NCBI GenBank assembly: GCA_019055375.1
Contig: JAHQIW010002017.1
Location: forward strand, 744,001-808,000
DNA: 64,000 nucleotides
Reading direction: 5' to 3'
DNA from: Parelaphostrongylus tenuis
Lineage: Eukaryota > Nematoda > Chromadorea > Rhabditida > Metastrongylidae
Positions 24,201-34,398 of the stretch are shown here, one piece after another. Position 1 is the first letter of the stretch. Each line of letters starts with the position of its first letter. The notes under the pieces were generated by a model that had not been told where the DNA came from, ran no database searches, and was given only the letters and a program-made list of their open reading frames with translations. A program made the position numbers and the translations under genes.

Positions 24201-27200
24201 TGTCTTTGTTCGGGTGTAATAGGTGCCCAAATAAATGTTTTACAAGCATTTTCTCAGAACTTTTTCTCTAGCCTATCGAGTTGTTAGCAGATTGGTATAC
24301 GTAATCACTGTTGCATCCCTATTCTCTATGGCAATATTGAATCAGTTAACCTATATGTGGGATACGGGTAGCTTAGGAATGGAGATACTGTCAATAATAT
24401 GCATGTGGGGCCCTGCCCCGACCCAGCTAAAAGTGCCTTCTTTCCAGTGTTCTGAAACTAATGCCAAACTTCTCTGAGAAGAACTCTTCTAAACATAAGG
24501 GCAACTGTATCTTGTAATGAAGGTTTGAGAACAACTAGCATGTCTATCTCAGGATTTATGGAGAATTTTCTCAACGAACATTCAACGACTTTTAAAGGAA
24601 TCCGAAGATTTTTGGAGATGATGATTGCGAGAAAGCGAAATGAAATAAATGCAGGAGACTTTAGGATTCACACAGTATCGGTTGATGTAAGACGGAAAGC
24701 ATAAATCAGATGTGATAAACAACCGCCCACAAGTATGAACTTCCAGAAAATGGGGCGCACTCAATTTTGATTGATTTAAGGATTTTATGCAGTATCAGAT
24801 CCCCACACAAAATTTTACTAGGTCTCTGCCTTTTATATCACTGATAAAAGTATCATTTACCAGTTTTAGTCATCGATAACTAAATAAAATTTTTAGTATT
24901 TTTTTCACCGAGGTCGAAGACCTTTTTTTGAGCACCTAATGTCACGATAGAACTGGAAGGTCAACACTTCTCAACACTTCTAGCAGGGTTTTACACCGAA
25001 ATCAGTTCAATTTCAGGCTACATTATTATGTTTACTGAGTGATATGTGTGTTAATGGACCCATTCCTGGACCGAAAGTGAGAAGGAACAAAGGTATTGGT
25101 AATTCATGTTCATATTTCTTTCCTCTACGTTTCTTTTCACAAAGTGGTTAGTCCTGTTGGAGGAAGAGTAGACGCAAAGGCATAGACACAGTAAATTTGG
25201 TCAAGAAATGGGTGTTGTTTGGCATGCGCTCTGGACATCTAAATGCTAGGTGAAAAGTTGGAGTATAAAAGGTTCCTATCTCGAAGCTTTACAAATGCAT
25301 CTCCTTCCTTGCGTTTCGAGTGTTTTCTCAAGACCACGCTCAAAATTCAACATATCTCGTAATTATTATTTGAGCCAACATGTCATGTGGTCTGTTCAAC
25401 GGGCTGACTTATAGAGCCCGATACACGTGTTTCGACCTTGACGGTCTCATCAGGAGGGCGGTACCCTTCATTTTTAGCCAAACCTCTCGAGGCGCTCAGT
25501 CCCCTATACTAAAAGTAGACGACGACGAACTTTACACTGTCTATCAAGTGAAATAATCACCGAACAGACAGTGTTGTATACTCGATTGCTCTTGGCTAGT
25601 ATCCTCAGTATATCAAACCTTTCGTTTCGAGTGTTTCCTATGACCAAGCTGAAATTTCAACATATCTGGTAATTATTAGTTGAGCCAACATGTCATATGA
25701 TCTGTTCAATGGGGTGACTTATAGAGTCCGATACAACACTGTCTGTTCGGTGATAATTTCACTCGACAGACAATGTGTAAAATGTTCGTCGTCGCCTTTG
25801 TTTAGTATAGGGGACTGAGCGCCACGAGAGCATTGGCTAAAAGTGAAGGGTACCGTTCGACCGATTAGGACGTCAAGGTTGAAACAAGTGTATCGGGCTC
25901 TATAAGTCAATTCATTGAAAAAACCACATGATATGATAGCGCAAAAATAATTACGAGATATGCTTCTCCTTCCTTTTCTTATCCGACATCGTTCGTATTC
26001 ATTATCGTTCTTATGTCACTGTAATTTAACATGACAATTGTAGCAGATTGTCGTTAACCTTCTAATCATGGGTTATCAGGTCGAGACTTTATTGCACTTG
26101 AGAAATCGACGAGCAGAATCGTCCACATGATTAATGAAGAGGATTTCGATCAGCCAGTGAATGCTGATGCGTGGCTGAATAAGTTAGTTTTCAAGTCAAA
26201 AGGATTTTGATATCAGAGACTCATCTTTGATTTCCGAAATTTTTACTTTATTCTTTTATTTTCTTTCTTATCACATGAAACGACTACTCGGAGTGGTGTC
26301 CGTACTAGAGTTGATCTGCTACAACATCTTCATCTTACATATTTTATTCAATTAACAGTTCTTATACAGTTTTTTTATTGCTGTTGCCGAGTAGGAAGTT
26401 ATGGTCTGTGCGGCGAGATGCATATGATCACCCAGCCTCCCGACACTCCTAAGTAATCGATGACGAAAGCTCTACAGAACGCCCAGCCTTGCAATCCTTG
26501 AGATCGCATGGTGTGCTCAGCCAGTATTCTACGACTTTCGTCAAGAAAATGATATCCTGAAACAAGCAAAAAGGGGTATCGATTTTTTGAAGTACTGGGA
26601 CCCACTTAATAGAGAGAAAAACTGTAATACGGGTGAAACAAAGTGATTAAAGTATGCAGGTTTTTAATCTGAGTCTTTTCAACGGACATCGTGGTTCTAC
26701 AGGATGTGAAATTACGTTCGAATTTGATTGGACAATTTTTGAAAATATTTTTTCTTTACCAGATTTCCGAACGTCACATTGACGGCAAAATACGTTGACT
26801 GTCACGTTTACTTCATGCGCCATTCCTGTTTGGCTACGATTATAAAGGAGAGGTATGTTTTTTTCTTTCAAATAAAAAAGCTGTAATTGCAAGAACGCCT
26901 TTCTCACATTTCACTCAGGATGACTGAATTTCCTATCTCAAATTTTCATGTTTTCTTCACTAATCGAATTGAATTCTTGCAATTTTTTTTTGTTCCAAAT
27001 AGTGATCGATAAGTGTAACTTTTGATCATACATATAGATGTAAATTTTAGGAACTTCGCATCGTTAAAAGCAGATGTCATCCCGTATATGTTATCCAAAC
27101 AATGTTCTTGTACGTAAATTATGTTATCTATTGTTATACAGTCTATTTAAAGATAAGCCGCTAATTTTGCGTAGCTATCAGATAAACCACTATTTTTTCA

Positions 27201-30200
27201 GTTTGATACATTTTTTTTCCTACACATATTTATTCACATATGTTCCGTGAAAGTGTTTGATTTTAGAAAATTTATTCCTTCTCGATTCTACATGTTGCTT
27301 GTTTAAAGCTCCCTAAAATCTATCAGTAGATTTTCGATATCTAAGTTTAAGCCGGGGACGCGTGCTCTACCACTACACCACTGAGGCACAAAAACACAGC
27401 CTCAGGCGGGAATTGAACCCACGTTTCATCTTATCCGGGGACGCGTGCTCTACCACTACGCCACTGAGGCACTTAAAAACATTGGGGTCTACTACATCTT
27501 GCGCATGTGGCGCAGTGGTTAGAGGTGCCCTGCGTCGCACACGAGGTCAGTGGTTCGATCTCGCGCTCATGGCTCACCAGGCCATCCATCCCTCCGGGGT
27601 CGGTAAATTGGTACCAGACAGGTCTCAGACTTGTCTGGGAGGATAAGCAGCACTGACTCGGTTCAGCGGGAGGCCTACGCGAGTCAATGTAAAAGCCAGA
27701 TATGCATTCAATCACCTCAAACGAAGTTAAAAATTGAAGTCGAGTGCATGGCGCATCCCTCAGGGATTGATCAACGCCGAGAGCTTTATCCTTTATCCTT
27801 TTAAGTTTAAGCCATCAAAAGAAATTCAGTCCTTTTCACAAGGAAGGTCTTGCTCTGCAAATTTCATATGAAAATGGATTTCTTTTCTTATCATCGGATT
27901 TCATTGATGAGTTACGCAATATGTTCGTTACAGTGCCTTGTGGAGATGACAAAGTGCCTAAATGTATGGCGTACTTACTGCAGCATGGCAACGCCATTGT
28001 TGCAGCACATGTGAATAATCTTGGAGCTTACTTAGAGATTAACAAATCGGTATGTGACTAATTTCTCAAACAAACGAAACATAAGCGCGAAAATACTGAT
28101 AAGTAGGTAATGTAGGAAGTTCAAAAATCTGCGCTTCACCGACTAGAGATCTTTTGTCCCCGTTATGTTAGAGGTGGACCGAAGCTATTGCTATTTTTCT
28201 TCAAAAGTGGTTTTCTGCGACAGAACTGTTTTGTTCATTGTTGGAGTATGTTTAAAAAAATCTCGCAGCAAGGCAAAGAGTATGGGCGGTGCAAGGAGGA
28301 CATTATGAGTAGAAGGGGACAGCTAGAAATTCGATCCATCGTACTTTACAGTACGTGCTTCGATCTGCATGCCAGTGACTCTCGAGAAAATTACCGCTGT
28401 GTTTGAAACATAAGCCACTGAGCAACGAGCTAAAGTTTTGGCTCAAGCTCTTCGGCTTATGGTGACACTAATCGTGAAAATCCCCTTCAACTTCGCACCG
28501 CTATCGCCTGGTAAAAAAATCGCACGGTAATAACGAGTTAGTCTGGTCTAGAGGAGGAGTACGTCTAAGCAGTAGTTTTTATCCGTATCACTATCGAAAC
28601 AAATGCTCAATACTAATTGCTTCAGAGTGCAACTCGACCGGCCTACTTTTCCAGTTGAAAAAAAAAACGATTGAAGTAAACATTTGGGTTTCATGACAAC
28701 GGTTCATGTCACGTGGCGAATTTCTTTGTAGGTAATTGAAGAAGTAGTCAGAGTCTTGTATCAAACTAATGGTGACCAAGTTCGGCTACCACTCGCAACA
28801 CCTGCTCTCCGGTCATTGTTAAGTGCCTTTAGCGGGACAGAGTAAATCTTCCATTTTTCCTTGTTATGTGTATGAGTTGCTCAGTGGGTTTTCCTGGCTG
28901 CAGAGACCCCTTGAGCTTGATATCTTTCTTCTAGAATTTTTGTGAAGAATTCTAACCGTGGATTGGGTGGTCTTATTGTTAAGCCTTTGATATTCCGAGA
29001 GATCCATTCTCTCATAGTGCTTATCATCGGTTGCCGATAAAACGCATCACTTGCGTGGTCGCTGATCTGTGATAGTTCAATGTACAAAACGACGTCTTCG
29101 GACTTCCTCGTTAGCCGAGGTCGAAACTTTGGGTCCTTTTTTCATTTGTGAGACACGGATTACTAATAGGATTGACTTTTTTTGTTGCATATCCAATAAC
29201 ACCAACTAATCTTTCATCCTGCCTACATAACGGCCAGGTTTTTGATTACTCATACGTGAAATAATCATGCAGTTGAAAAGTGGGCACGGAGTTGGGTGTA
29301 TTTTATTCCCTTCACCAATCCTCGATAATCATGAAAGGCTCCAGGCCGCTCGCTTTTTCTTATTCGACTCTTTCACAAAGTTCCTTATCAGATTGGCTGC
29401 ACTATGTGGTGATACGTGACTGAAGTATCGCGTCTTACTCATTTTATTTAGTGTTAATAAGATAAGCGAAATTGTGTGTTGATGGTAAGAGTCGTTCTGG
29501 TTTTATCTCGTCCTAACTAAGTATTGTTCATTCTTCTGAGAAAAAATTGCACGTCGGATTTCAAAAGAGAATCAGTGGGGAAATGGATTCATTATCATTT
29601 ATTTCATATGAAGGTGAAGTGGTGAATAAAGAGATCCAAGTTTCTCCAATGCCTTTTCAGGAGCTCTGTTTCGTTTAGTCGACATAGTGCAATTGTCAGT
29701 TCTCATGATTGATATAAATGATGAAGCTGCTCGTGACTTCAAAAATACTCTTCCCAGCCTCAGAAGTTTCTGCTGTAACTGCTGCTCTTCTCGTTCTGAG
29801 GTTTTTTGCAATAATTGCTTGCTCGAGCGATTAAATGGCAGTTCCTTGTAACTCGTTCGATGCCACGTTAGTTTATCAGTCGAACGTTTTCGGAGACAAA
29901 CGTTTGTTGATACCTATCAGAGTCCCAGCTTTCATCGCGTTAACGTAAAGATGGTGGATGGACTGGTCGAATTCTTTGTCGTTGTTATGAGGAATGACAT
30001 CTTCTAAGGAGCCGACTGAAGATTTGGATAATTCACAGTTTCTGATTGTCTTGAGAGATGATTTCTTAAACTAGCAACTTTCTCTCTTTTTTGGGGAAAT
30101 GAAATCGTGTACAATGAAGGCGATGGTCTGATCCCTATAAAATTTTAGAACAGCAGCGGCGTCGATTAGACAAAACCTTCGATCCATAATGATGTGGTCA

Positions 30201-33200
30201 ATTTCTTATAGTAGTCGGCATTAGAAAACTACCACATCCAGCCTTGAAAGTGGTGCCTGTGGGCAGCACATAGTTTTGGTCGTCATGATAACTTTAGACA
30301 GCTTTTCACTCAATTCATTCCATTCTGATCTGTGATTTCCAATGTGTCGTTCTTCAGGGCTTTTCCTAGGTCAAATTTTCGCGTTAAAGTTTCAGTGATG
30401 AGGAATGATGACCTCCTTTGTAGACCTTTTTTACAAGTTCATATAGATTGCTTCAACTTCGTCTTCATCATAACTCCACACCGATGCAATAACGATGAAG
30501 AGAGAGTCAGTATTGATTTACATTTTCTCAACCGTCAACATCCGATTTGGATTGGTATTTGTTCGAATAGTTTGATGTTGATGGCCCGATTAGTGTTCTT
30601 GAGGGCGTTAACGTCGCCGGCTGTTTCAGTAAATAGTGTAACATACGCGATGTCTCTTGTCTCAAATGGTGAATACCTTTATTCATGACTCGTGACCTGA
30701 CCTATATGAGGGGCTCGTAGTGAAATTAACGTACATTCTAGGTACAGATAATCAACTTAGTCCGTCAAAATTTAGAAAGCCTTCAAATGGTTTGATATTC
30801 TAGGGCTCTTTTCTTGCTCCTACCTAAGCTGCCGCATTAGGAGTTCCCTCGGCATCAAGATAATGAGGCTCATCTGTATGTTTTGATGTGTGTATCTTAT
30901 GATACCCACGTACAGCTTTTTACTGAGTTCTGACTATGGTTAGATAATTACGAGTACCTTGTCGGTTTCTATCAGAGTTGCATGAAAGAGTTTGTCTCTA
31001 GAGGCGACTCCAAACTACATCCCGGTGGTTTTTTAGACACCTCATTGCAAGCTCTTGTCCGTTTTGGTTAGTGCAGAAGAAAATATGTGCCCCATTGATG
31101 TGGCAGAAGTAGGGAGTCCATTTCCTGGGATTTTTGTCCGTCGACGAAGCACGCAATCCCTTTTGGTTAGCGATTAAATCCAATCCGGTACTTCGAAGGA
31201 GGCCACGTGGCCTCGTGGCTGCTAATCGGTCCCATATCCTTCTGTAAGGGAGATCTGTGGACATGAGAACGAGCGAAGAAATCATGATGCGTTGGTGTAA
31301 CCTCTCGTCTTCTTGTAAAAGACACCATTAGCCAACGTAAAGCAAAATTTTGGAGAAAAGAATGGAATAACCAGTAGAACGGTCATACTGTAGCTAAATC
31401 AACAGCATGAAAGTTTTTTCCCCTTTATTAGTCGTGAGACGAAGTATCACGAGAGAAAGAGAAGACGTTGAGGAACAATAGGTTCCTGAGAGAGACTGTC
31501 ATTCGGACGTTTGATTATGGGTGCTTCCTTACTTATGAGAATTTGTTAATCATTGGTCCAAATATTTCTGTCTTCAACGCGCGATATTTAGGTATTGAAG
31601 TGCCTGCCACGAATTTCGTCGTTGATTTTTACTGGACGAGTTTTTGACGGTCGTTTGAATGGTATCCATACTAACGAGAGCTTAGTGGCTGAGGACGTGA
31701 AGGTTTGTTCGATGTCATGTCTATTTTTATTATGCTAGTGACTGAAGTACACTGTTTTCCAACGATGATAATTGAACTACTAGACATTGCTCTATCGCTC
31801 ATACATTTCTGTAGTGGTGACTATTTCATAATCTAAGGATTCCAGCGGTATCGATTTTGATAAACATGGCTTAAACGGAATAAGAGCATGTCTGATAGTT
31901 TTTTTTTTTGAGCCATGCATGTGGTCCGTAATGGGTTCTTTTACAGTGCGATGCATATGTTTCGGCCTTGCAGCCTCGTCAGTTGCCAGTGTCCCTCGTC
32001 TGAACCAATCTCTTCCGGGAGAAAACCCACTAACATAAATGAATCGTCGGCGAACGTTTTACACGCATCAGTAAGACGCGGCTGCAAGGTCGAATCATGT
32101 GTATCGCACTGTATAAGTGCCCATAGCAAACCACATGCATGACTCAAAAATAACCATCAAGCATGATGAAATTTGAGCGTGGTCTAAAAAAACACTCGAA
32201 ATGAAAGATAGGATATTTCATGATCGCCAACAAAAGCAATTGAGTATACAACACTGCCCATTCGGTGATTTTGTCACTTATCGGCGCTTATAAAACGTTC
32301 GTCGACGATTCTTTTATGTAAGTGGGTTCTCCTGCTAAAGAGATTCGCTCAGATGAAAGGCGCCGTGCAAATGGCGAGCCCGGAAGGCCGAAACATGCGT
32401 ATTACACTGTATGAGTGCTCATAACAGACCACATGCTTGGCTCAAAAATAAATATCAGGTATATTCATATCTTATCGTGGTCTGAAAAAGCACTCGGAAC
32501 GAAGCGTATGGAATAAGAACACTGGTGTTTGTCACGGTCTCACGATTTTACGGTGAAAATTAACTACTCGTGAGCCTGTGCTCTCAGGTAGAAATGTGTT
32601 TACCTCAAGGATGACCGATTTTCTTCTGACTGTAATGCTGTAAAGATGTAGAGTTCCATTTGTCGCCCCAAAACACCGTTGCCCAGTGTTTGATAGTCAC
32701 AATTGAGAAAGTGAAAGAAATTTCTGTTGAATTGATCAGCCGTGGGACAAACAGATGTTCAGTCCTAGATACGCAAAGTTTTATCTTTTGATATTTGTGA
32801 ATGCGACAAAGAGCGTTTAGTGATAAAATGCGCTTTTTAATTGCAAGATCTCCTCTAATTCATTTGAAAACGTTCTTCTCAATTATTTGGGTACCACACT
32901 GATTTTCCCGCCTGCTACACTGCGCGGCCGACAGGCTGGCGGAGCGAGCTCAAGTGACAGTGCTGTAGTTTTCTTATGGAATTTACTTTCATCGTTGCTG
33001 AACAGAGTTCTATGACGTATCAGATGGAATCTTACTGAAGAGTGTAAATCCTTCTTCGGAAGTGTATATGCATATTTTTGGAGGCTTGTTATAAATTAAG
33101 TGCTCCTTAGAGATATACATTCTTTGTAGAGTGCTATAAAGCTACTAATCGTAAATTCAAATGTTGTGAGGATGGTCAACTGAATCGTGTAGGAATAAGA

Positions 33201-34387
33201 TCAATCCAATTGATACTAGCTTTGTATTGGGGAGTCACTCATAACAGAAACCCCAGAAATCCATAACGCGGCGCCGCAATCGGTGCGTAAAAAGTCATGG
33301 ATGAAGGCGTTCTTTTTTTTCGGAAATCAAAGTTATGTTGAATATTAGCAAGAAAGTATCTAAAAACAGCATGTTGAGAATACTATTGCGTCTCTGTGTC
33401 GTCTTTTAGCTTACCCCTACATTTGCAGTTTCTTCCAGTCTTCGGACCTAATAAAGCGTTCTGTAAGTTTATGTGAGTTTGTTAGAATTAGTTGTCAAAC
33501 TCCGTTCTCCACATTCACTATGCGCATCATTCCTCTTTGGCTTCCCAAACTTCGTTCTTAATTCTAGGTGGGAGAACGAGCTCTAATAAAAAAGAGTGTT
33601 ATCGCTCCACGTTGTACCGTAGGAGAGAAGTCGAACATACAAGGTAGCGTCGTCATGGAGGGATCGACGATTGGTAGAGAGTAAGTTTACCCAAATCTTT
33701 AGCTTTCAAACATTAGTCCAAATATATTAACGAAGGCAACATGTCTAACGCATACGCATTCTCGATAAGCACGTAGGATTTGTCGCCATAAACAGTGCTC
33801 ATGAAAAAGGGAAAAAAAATTTTTGATTATCAGAATTTATTGGAAAGAAGTTTACATGAAATCTCAATTTACTTGAATATGATGAATTTTTAAAGATGTC
33901 AATTTGCAGCGTGAAAATTACACAAAGTATAATTTGTTGCGGTGCAGTGATTGGAGACAATAGTGAGCTTGTAAACGTCATTGTGACCAAAGATCAGAAA
34001 GTTGGCGCCAATGGTTAGTTTTCCTCTGCTTTTAATTTCCTACTAGCTACACAAAAAATATGATCTGGAGTCACTAGATGCTATGTTTTCTCTTTGATTG
34101 ATTGTAATTTTGACTTGTTTTTGCCTCAGTTGCACATCCTTACTATCATTTAATCTAGGCAGTTAGGAGCCTTAATAAATTTTAGCTGTTTACTTAATGC
34201 GGAATATTCCATGCGAAAACAATTCGATGAATAGTTTCACTCGCAAATGAGAGATCATCTCTGACCTCAACTGATTTTACTTTCTATTATAGTGTTACTT
34301 TTTGTAATAGCTTTGCTTTCAGCCAAAATCCATAATGAAGTGGTGGATTGTGATGATGAAGATAACGCATGGGAAAATGGTCTTTGA
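15209..34387 (+). CDS. ppp-1: Translation initiation factor eIF2B subunit gamma, 13 exons
   Basis: Exons: 15209-15359, 17102-17268, 20970-21050, 25017-25092, 26080-26182, 26763-26852, 27051-27113, 27830-28049, 31592-31702, 33439-33462, 33568-33680, 33910-34013, 34323-34387. Phases agree throughout: 1368 nt = 455 aa plus stop; human EIF2B3 is about 452 aa. eIF2B is the cytoplasmic GDP-GTP exchange factor of eIF2, and gamma pairs with epsilon in the catalytic part. Visible: the nucleotidyltransferase start LLCGGSGSRM and PIANVPMFWYPLN, EEWGTADLL, VMSCDFISD, GRDFIAL, VDCHVYFMRHSCL, DVIPYML, then C-terminal left-handed beta-helix hexapeptides (SVIAPRCTVGEKSNIQGSVV, SIICCGAVIGDN). The tail is acidic. 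Introns 1, 2, 3, 8 and 9 are 1.7-4 kb and filled with repeats. A tttag acceptor ends at 15207, just before the ATG. Confidence 0.93.
15749..15796 (-). ncRNA. Hammerhead ribozyme, full core
   Basis: On the minus strand: stem I GTGCTA/TACCAC with one C-C mismatch, CTGATGA, stem II GGCG...CACC, GAAA, a palindrome-like stem III ATGT/ATGT and cleavage triplet GTA. Lies in ppp-1 intron 1, antisense. Confidence 0.7.
16325..16420 (+). repeat. tRNA-like SINE head
   Basis: ggggtagcgcattggttat resembles an A box and gcggtggttcaatccc a B box, about 55 bp apart. No family body recognised. Confidence 0.35.
18845..18935 (-). repeat. tRNA-like module
   Basis: Minus strand: cttgatagtgtagtgatagcacgc then a T arm gcgagttcaactcccgc. 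Decayed. Confidence 0.45.
19166..19442 (+). mobile_element. SINE family A copy
   Basis: Degraded A box (gagcatggtgattagaa), B box GGTTCAATCC, body ttggtatcagacttgtctga and gtaaaggtcagatatgca. In ppp-1 intron 2. Confidence 0.7.
19721..20023 (+). pseudogene. Unrecognised ORF broken by one stop, in ppp-1 intron 2
   Basis: An ATG opens 30 codons to a TAA at 19811-19813. The same frame continues for 70 codons with coding-like composition (LPREYSSKFSVPDQCEIAEN, FSYGVKRKRTRICVVRKVYE), and a good donor CAG|GTAAAA lies at its end. Either a pseudogene with one nonsense change or an exon of an unknown nested gene. A mariner fragment follows about 100 bp downstream. Confidence 0.3.
20119..20516 (+). mobile_element. 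Mariner remnant with internal deletion (family 1)
   Basis: Inverted ends ttggggaaaaagttctgag and ttctcacaaaattttccccaa, with the transposase start and a helix-turn-helix piece (ERITLAWSEDTVGKTTVYRW). The centre is deleted. Confidence 0.75.
21360..21598. repeat. tRNA-bearing foldback element
   Basis: Minus-strand and plus-strand tRNA-like arms face each other (gcgtcagccggaattcgaac at 21450 and gggttcgaatctcggctgac at 21525), flanked by inverted caatatacccaataatgtgg and ccacattattgggtatac. Its left end (cggtcagaattctttttatttgac) matches the element at 5633. Confidence 0.75.
22680..23125 (+). mobile_element. Mariner-like remnant (family 2)
   Basis: Begins like a mariner transposase (MELTQEQTRLLLMHEWRVGE) and then collapses into an inverted copy of the same region (gtttttcccctacgagccattcgtgcatgag near 22916-22947). 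A short foldback derivative without catalytic residues. Confidence 0.6.
23689..24277 (+). mobile_element. Mariner with fused transposase ends (family 1)
   Basis: Inverted ends ttgaggaaaaagttttgaga and tctcagaactttttctctagc. The reading frame 23875-24219 has the N-terminal DNA-binding half (ASERINLAWGEDTVGRSTVY, RWFKKSDESEESLEDQPRSG) joined straight to the extreme C terminus (ARNWNFMLTESIFC). The catalytic DDD core is missing, and the very start is frameshifted near 23870. Non-autonomous. Confidence 0.8.
25320..25930. repeat. Inverted pair of Penelope-type terminal repeats
   Basis: The left copy (about 25320-25600) reads inverted against 25700-25925: gagcccgatacacgtgtttcg versus caagtgtatcgggctctat, and cagtcccctatactaaa versus tttagtataggggactg. 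Flanks caacatatctcgtaattatt recur. The repeats carry hammerhead motifs. No ORF between them. In ppp-1 intron 4 region. Confidence 0.65.
25414..25460 (-). ncRNA. Hammerhead ribozyme, full core
   Basis: Minus strand: CTGATGA, perfect stem II GACC/GGTC, GAAAC, palindromic ACACGTGT stem III, GTA triplet, and GCCC/GGGC able to extend stem I past a two-base internal loop. Confidence 0.65.
26400..26642 (+). mobile_element. SINE family B copy
   Basis: Blocks cagccagtattctacgactt and aaactgtaatacgggtgaaa; the head is lost. In ppp-1 intron 5. Confidence 0.6.
27353..27470 (-). repeat. tRNA-like module with a partial duplicate
   Basis: Minus strand 27399-27470 has a perfect 7-bp acceptor pairing GCCTCAG/CTGAGGC, D region GGCGTAGTGGTAGAGCA and T arm TGGGTTCAATTCCCG. 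The anticodon arm does not close with a normal 7-nt loop. The 5' half is repeated at 27353-27386. Best tRNA look-alike of the set, but probably not functional. Confidence 0.55.
27501..27802 (+). mobile_element. SINE family A, near-intact copy
   Basis: Head gcgcatgtggcgcagtggtt, B box GGTTCGATC, full body and a pyrimidine-rich end (ctttatcctttatcctttt). It stops 28 bp before ppp-1 exon 8, so its tail may supply part of the splice-acceptor context. Confidence 0.85.
28880..30700 (-). pseudogene. RTE-type LINE remnant, RT domain deleted
   Basis: Minus strand, from the 5' side: endonuclease text EIDHIIMDRRFCLIDAAAVL near 30205-30145, a linker near 29600-29870 (EREEQQLQQKLLRL), and the extreme C terminus at 28881-29087 (GLTIRPPNPRLEFFTKILEE). 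The reverse transcriptase between linker and C terminus is missing. Strongly decayed. In ppp-1 intron 8. Confidence 0.65.
31946..31993 (-). ncRNA. Hammerhead-like motif
   Basis: Minus strand: CTGACGA (the variable core position is C), perfect stem II GGC...GCC, GAAACATATGC. Stems I and III are weaker than in the best copies. Confidence 0.5.
32374..32412 (+). ncRNA. Decayed hammerhead motif
   Basis: Only stem II GCCCGGAAGGCC and GAAACATGCGT remain; CTGATGA is replaced by tggcgag. Confidence 0.35.
33439..33462 (+). CDS. ppp-1: 24-nt microexon 10 of eIF2B gamma
   Basis: Between ttccag and gtaagt lie eight codons, SSDLIKRS, in phase 0 on both sides. They bridge NESLVAEDVK (exon 9) and VGERALIKKSV (exon 11), where the family has a short linker entering the beta-helix. 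Leaving it out keeps the frame, so it could be an optional exon. Confidence 0.75.
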
Positions 34388-34392
34388 AGTCC

Positions 34393-34398
34393 AATAAA
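34393..34398 (+). terminator. Poly(A) signal of ppp-1
   Basis: AATAAA starts five bases after the stop codon, giving a very short 3' UTR. Confidence 0.65.

Larger units (their letters stand above)
31900..32520. repeat. Pair of Penelope-type terminal repeats
   Basis: The blocks gagccatgcatgtggtc, agtgcgatgcatatgtttcgg and the tails with gcgtggtct...cactcga recur in inverted and direct order at 31915-32150 and 32390-32500. They share flank sequence with the pair at 25.3-25.9 kb. In ppp-1 intron 9. Confidence 0.6.

Noticed and set aside
25855..25895. Degenerate ribozyme-like stretch in the right-hand repeat at 25.9 kb
   Set aside because: CTGATGA has become CCGATTA; kept only as part of the repeat pair, not listed as a ribozyme.
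28732..28843. Possible exon after tttgtag, ending at a GTAAAT donor, inside ppp-1 intron 8
   Set aside because: It looks coding for about 37 codons, but the ppp-1 protein is complete without it and its frame ends at a stop; no other exon to join was found.
31000..31290. 95-codon minus-strand frame upstream of the RTE remnant
   Set aside because: It may be the 5' part of the LINE, but I could not match it to a known domain, so I did not annotate it.
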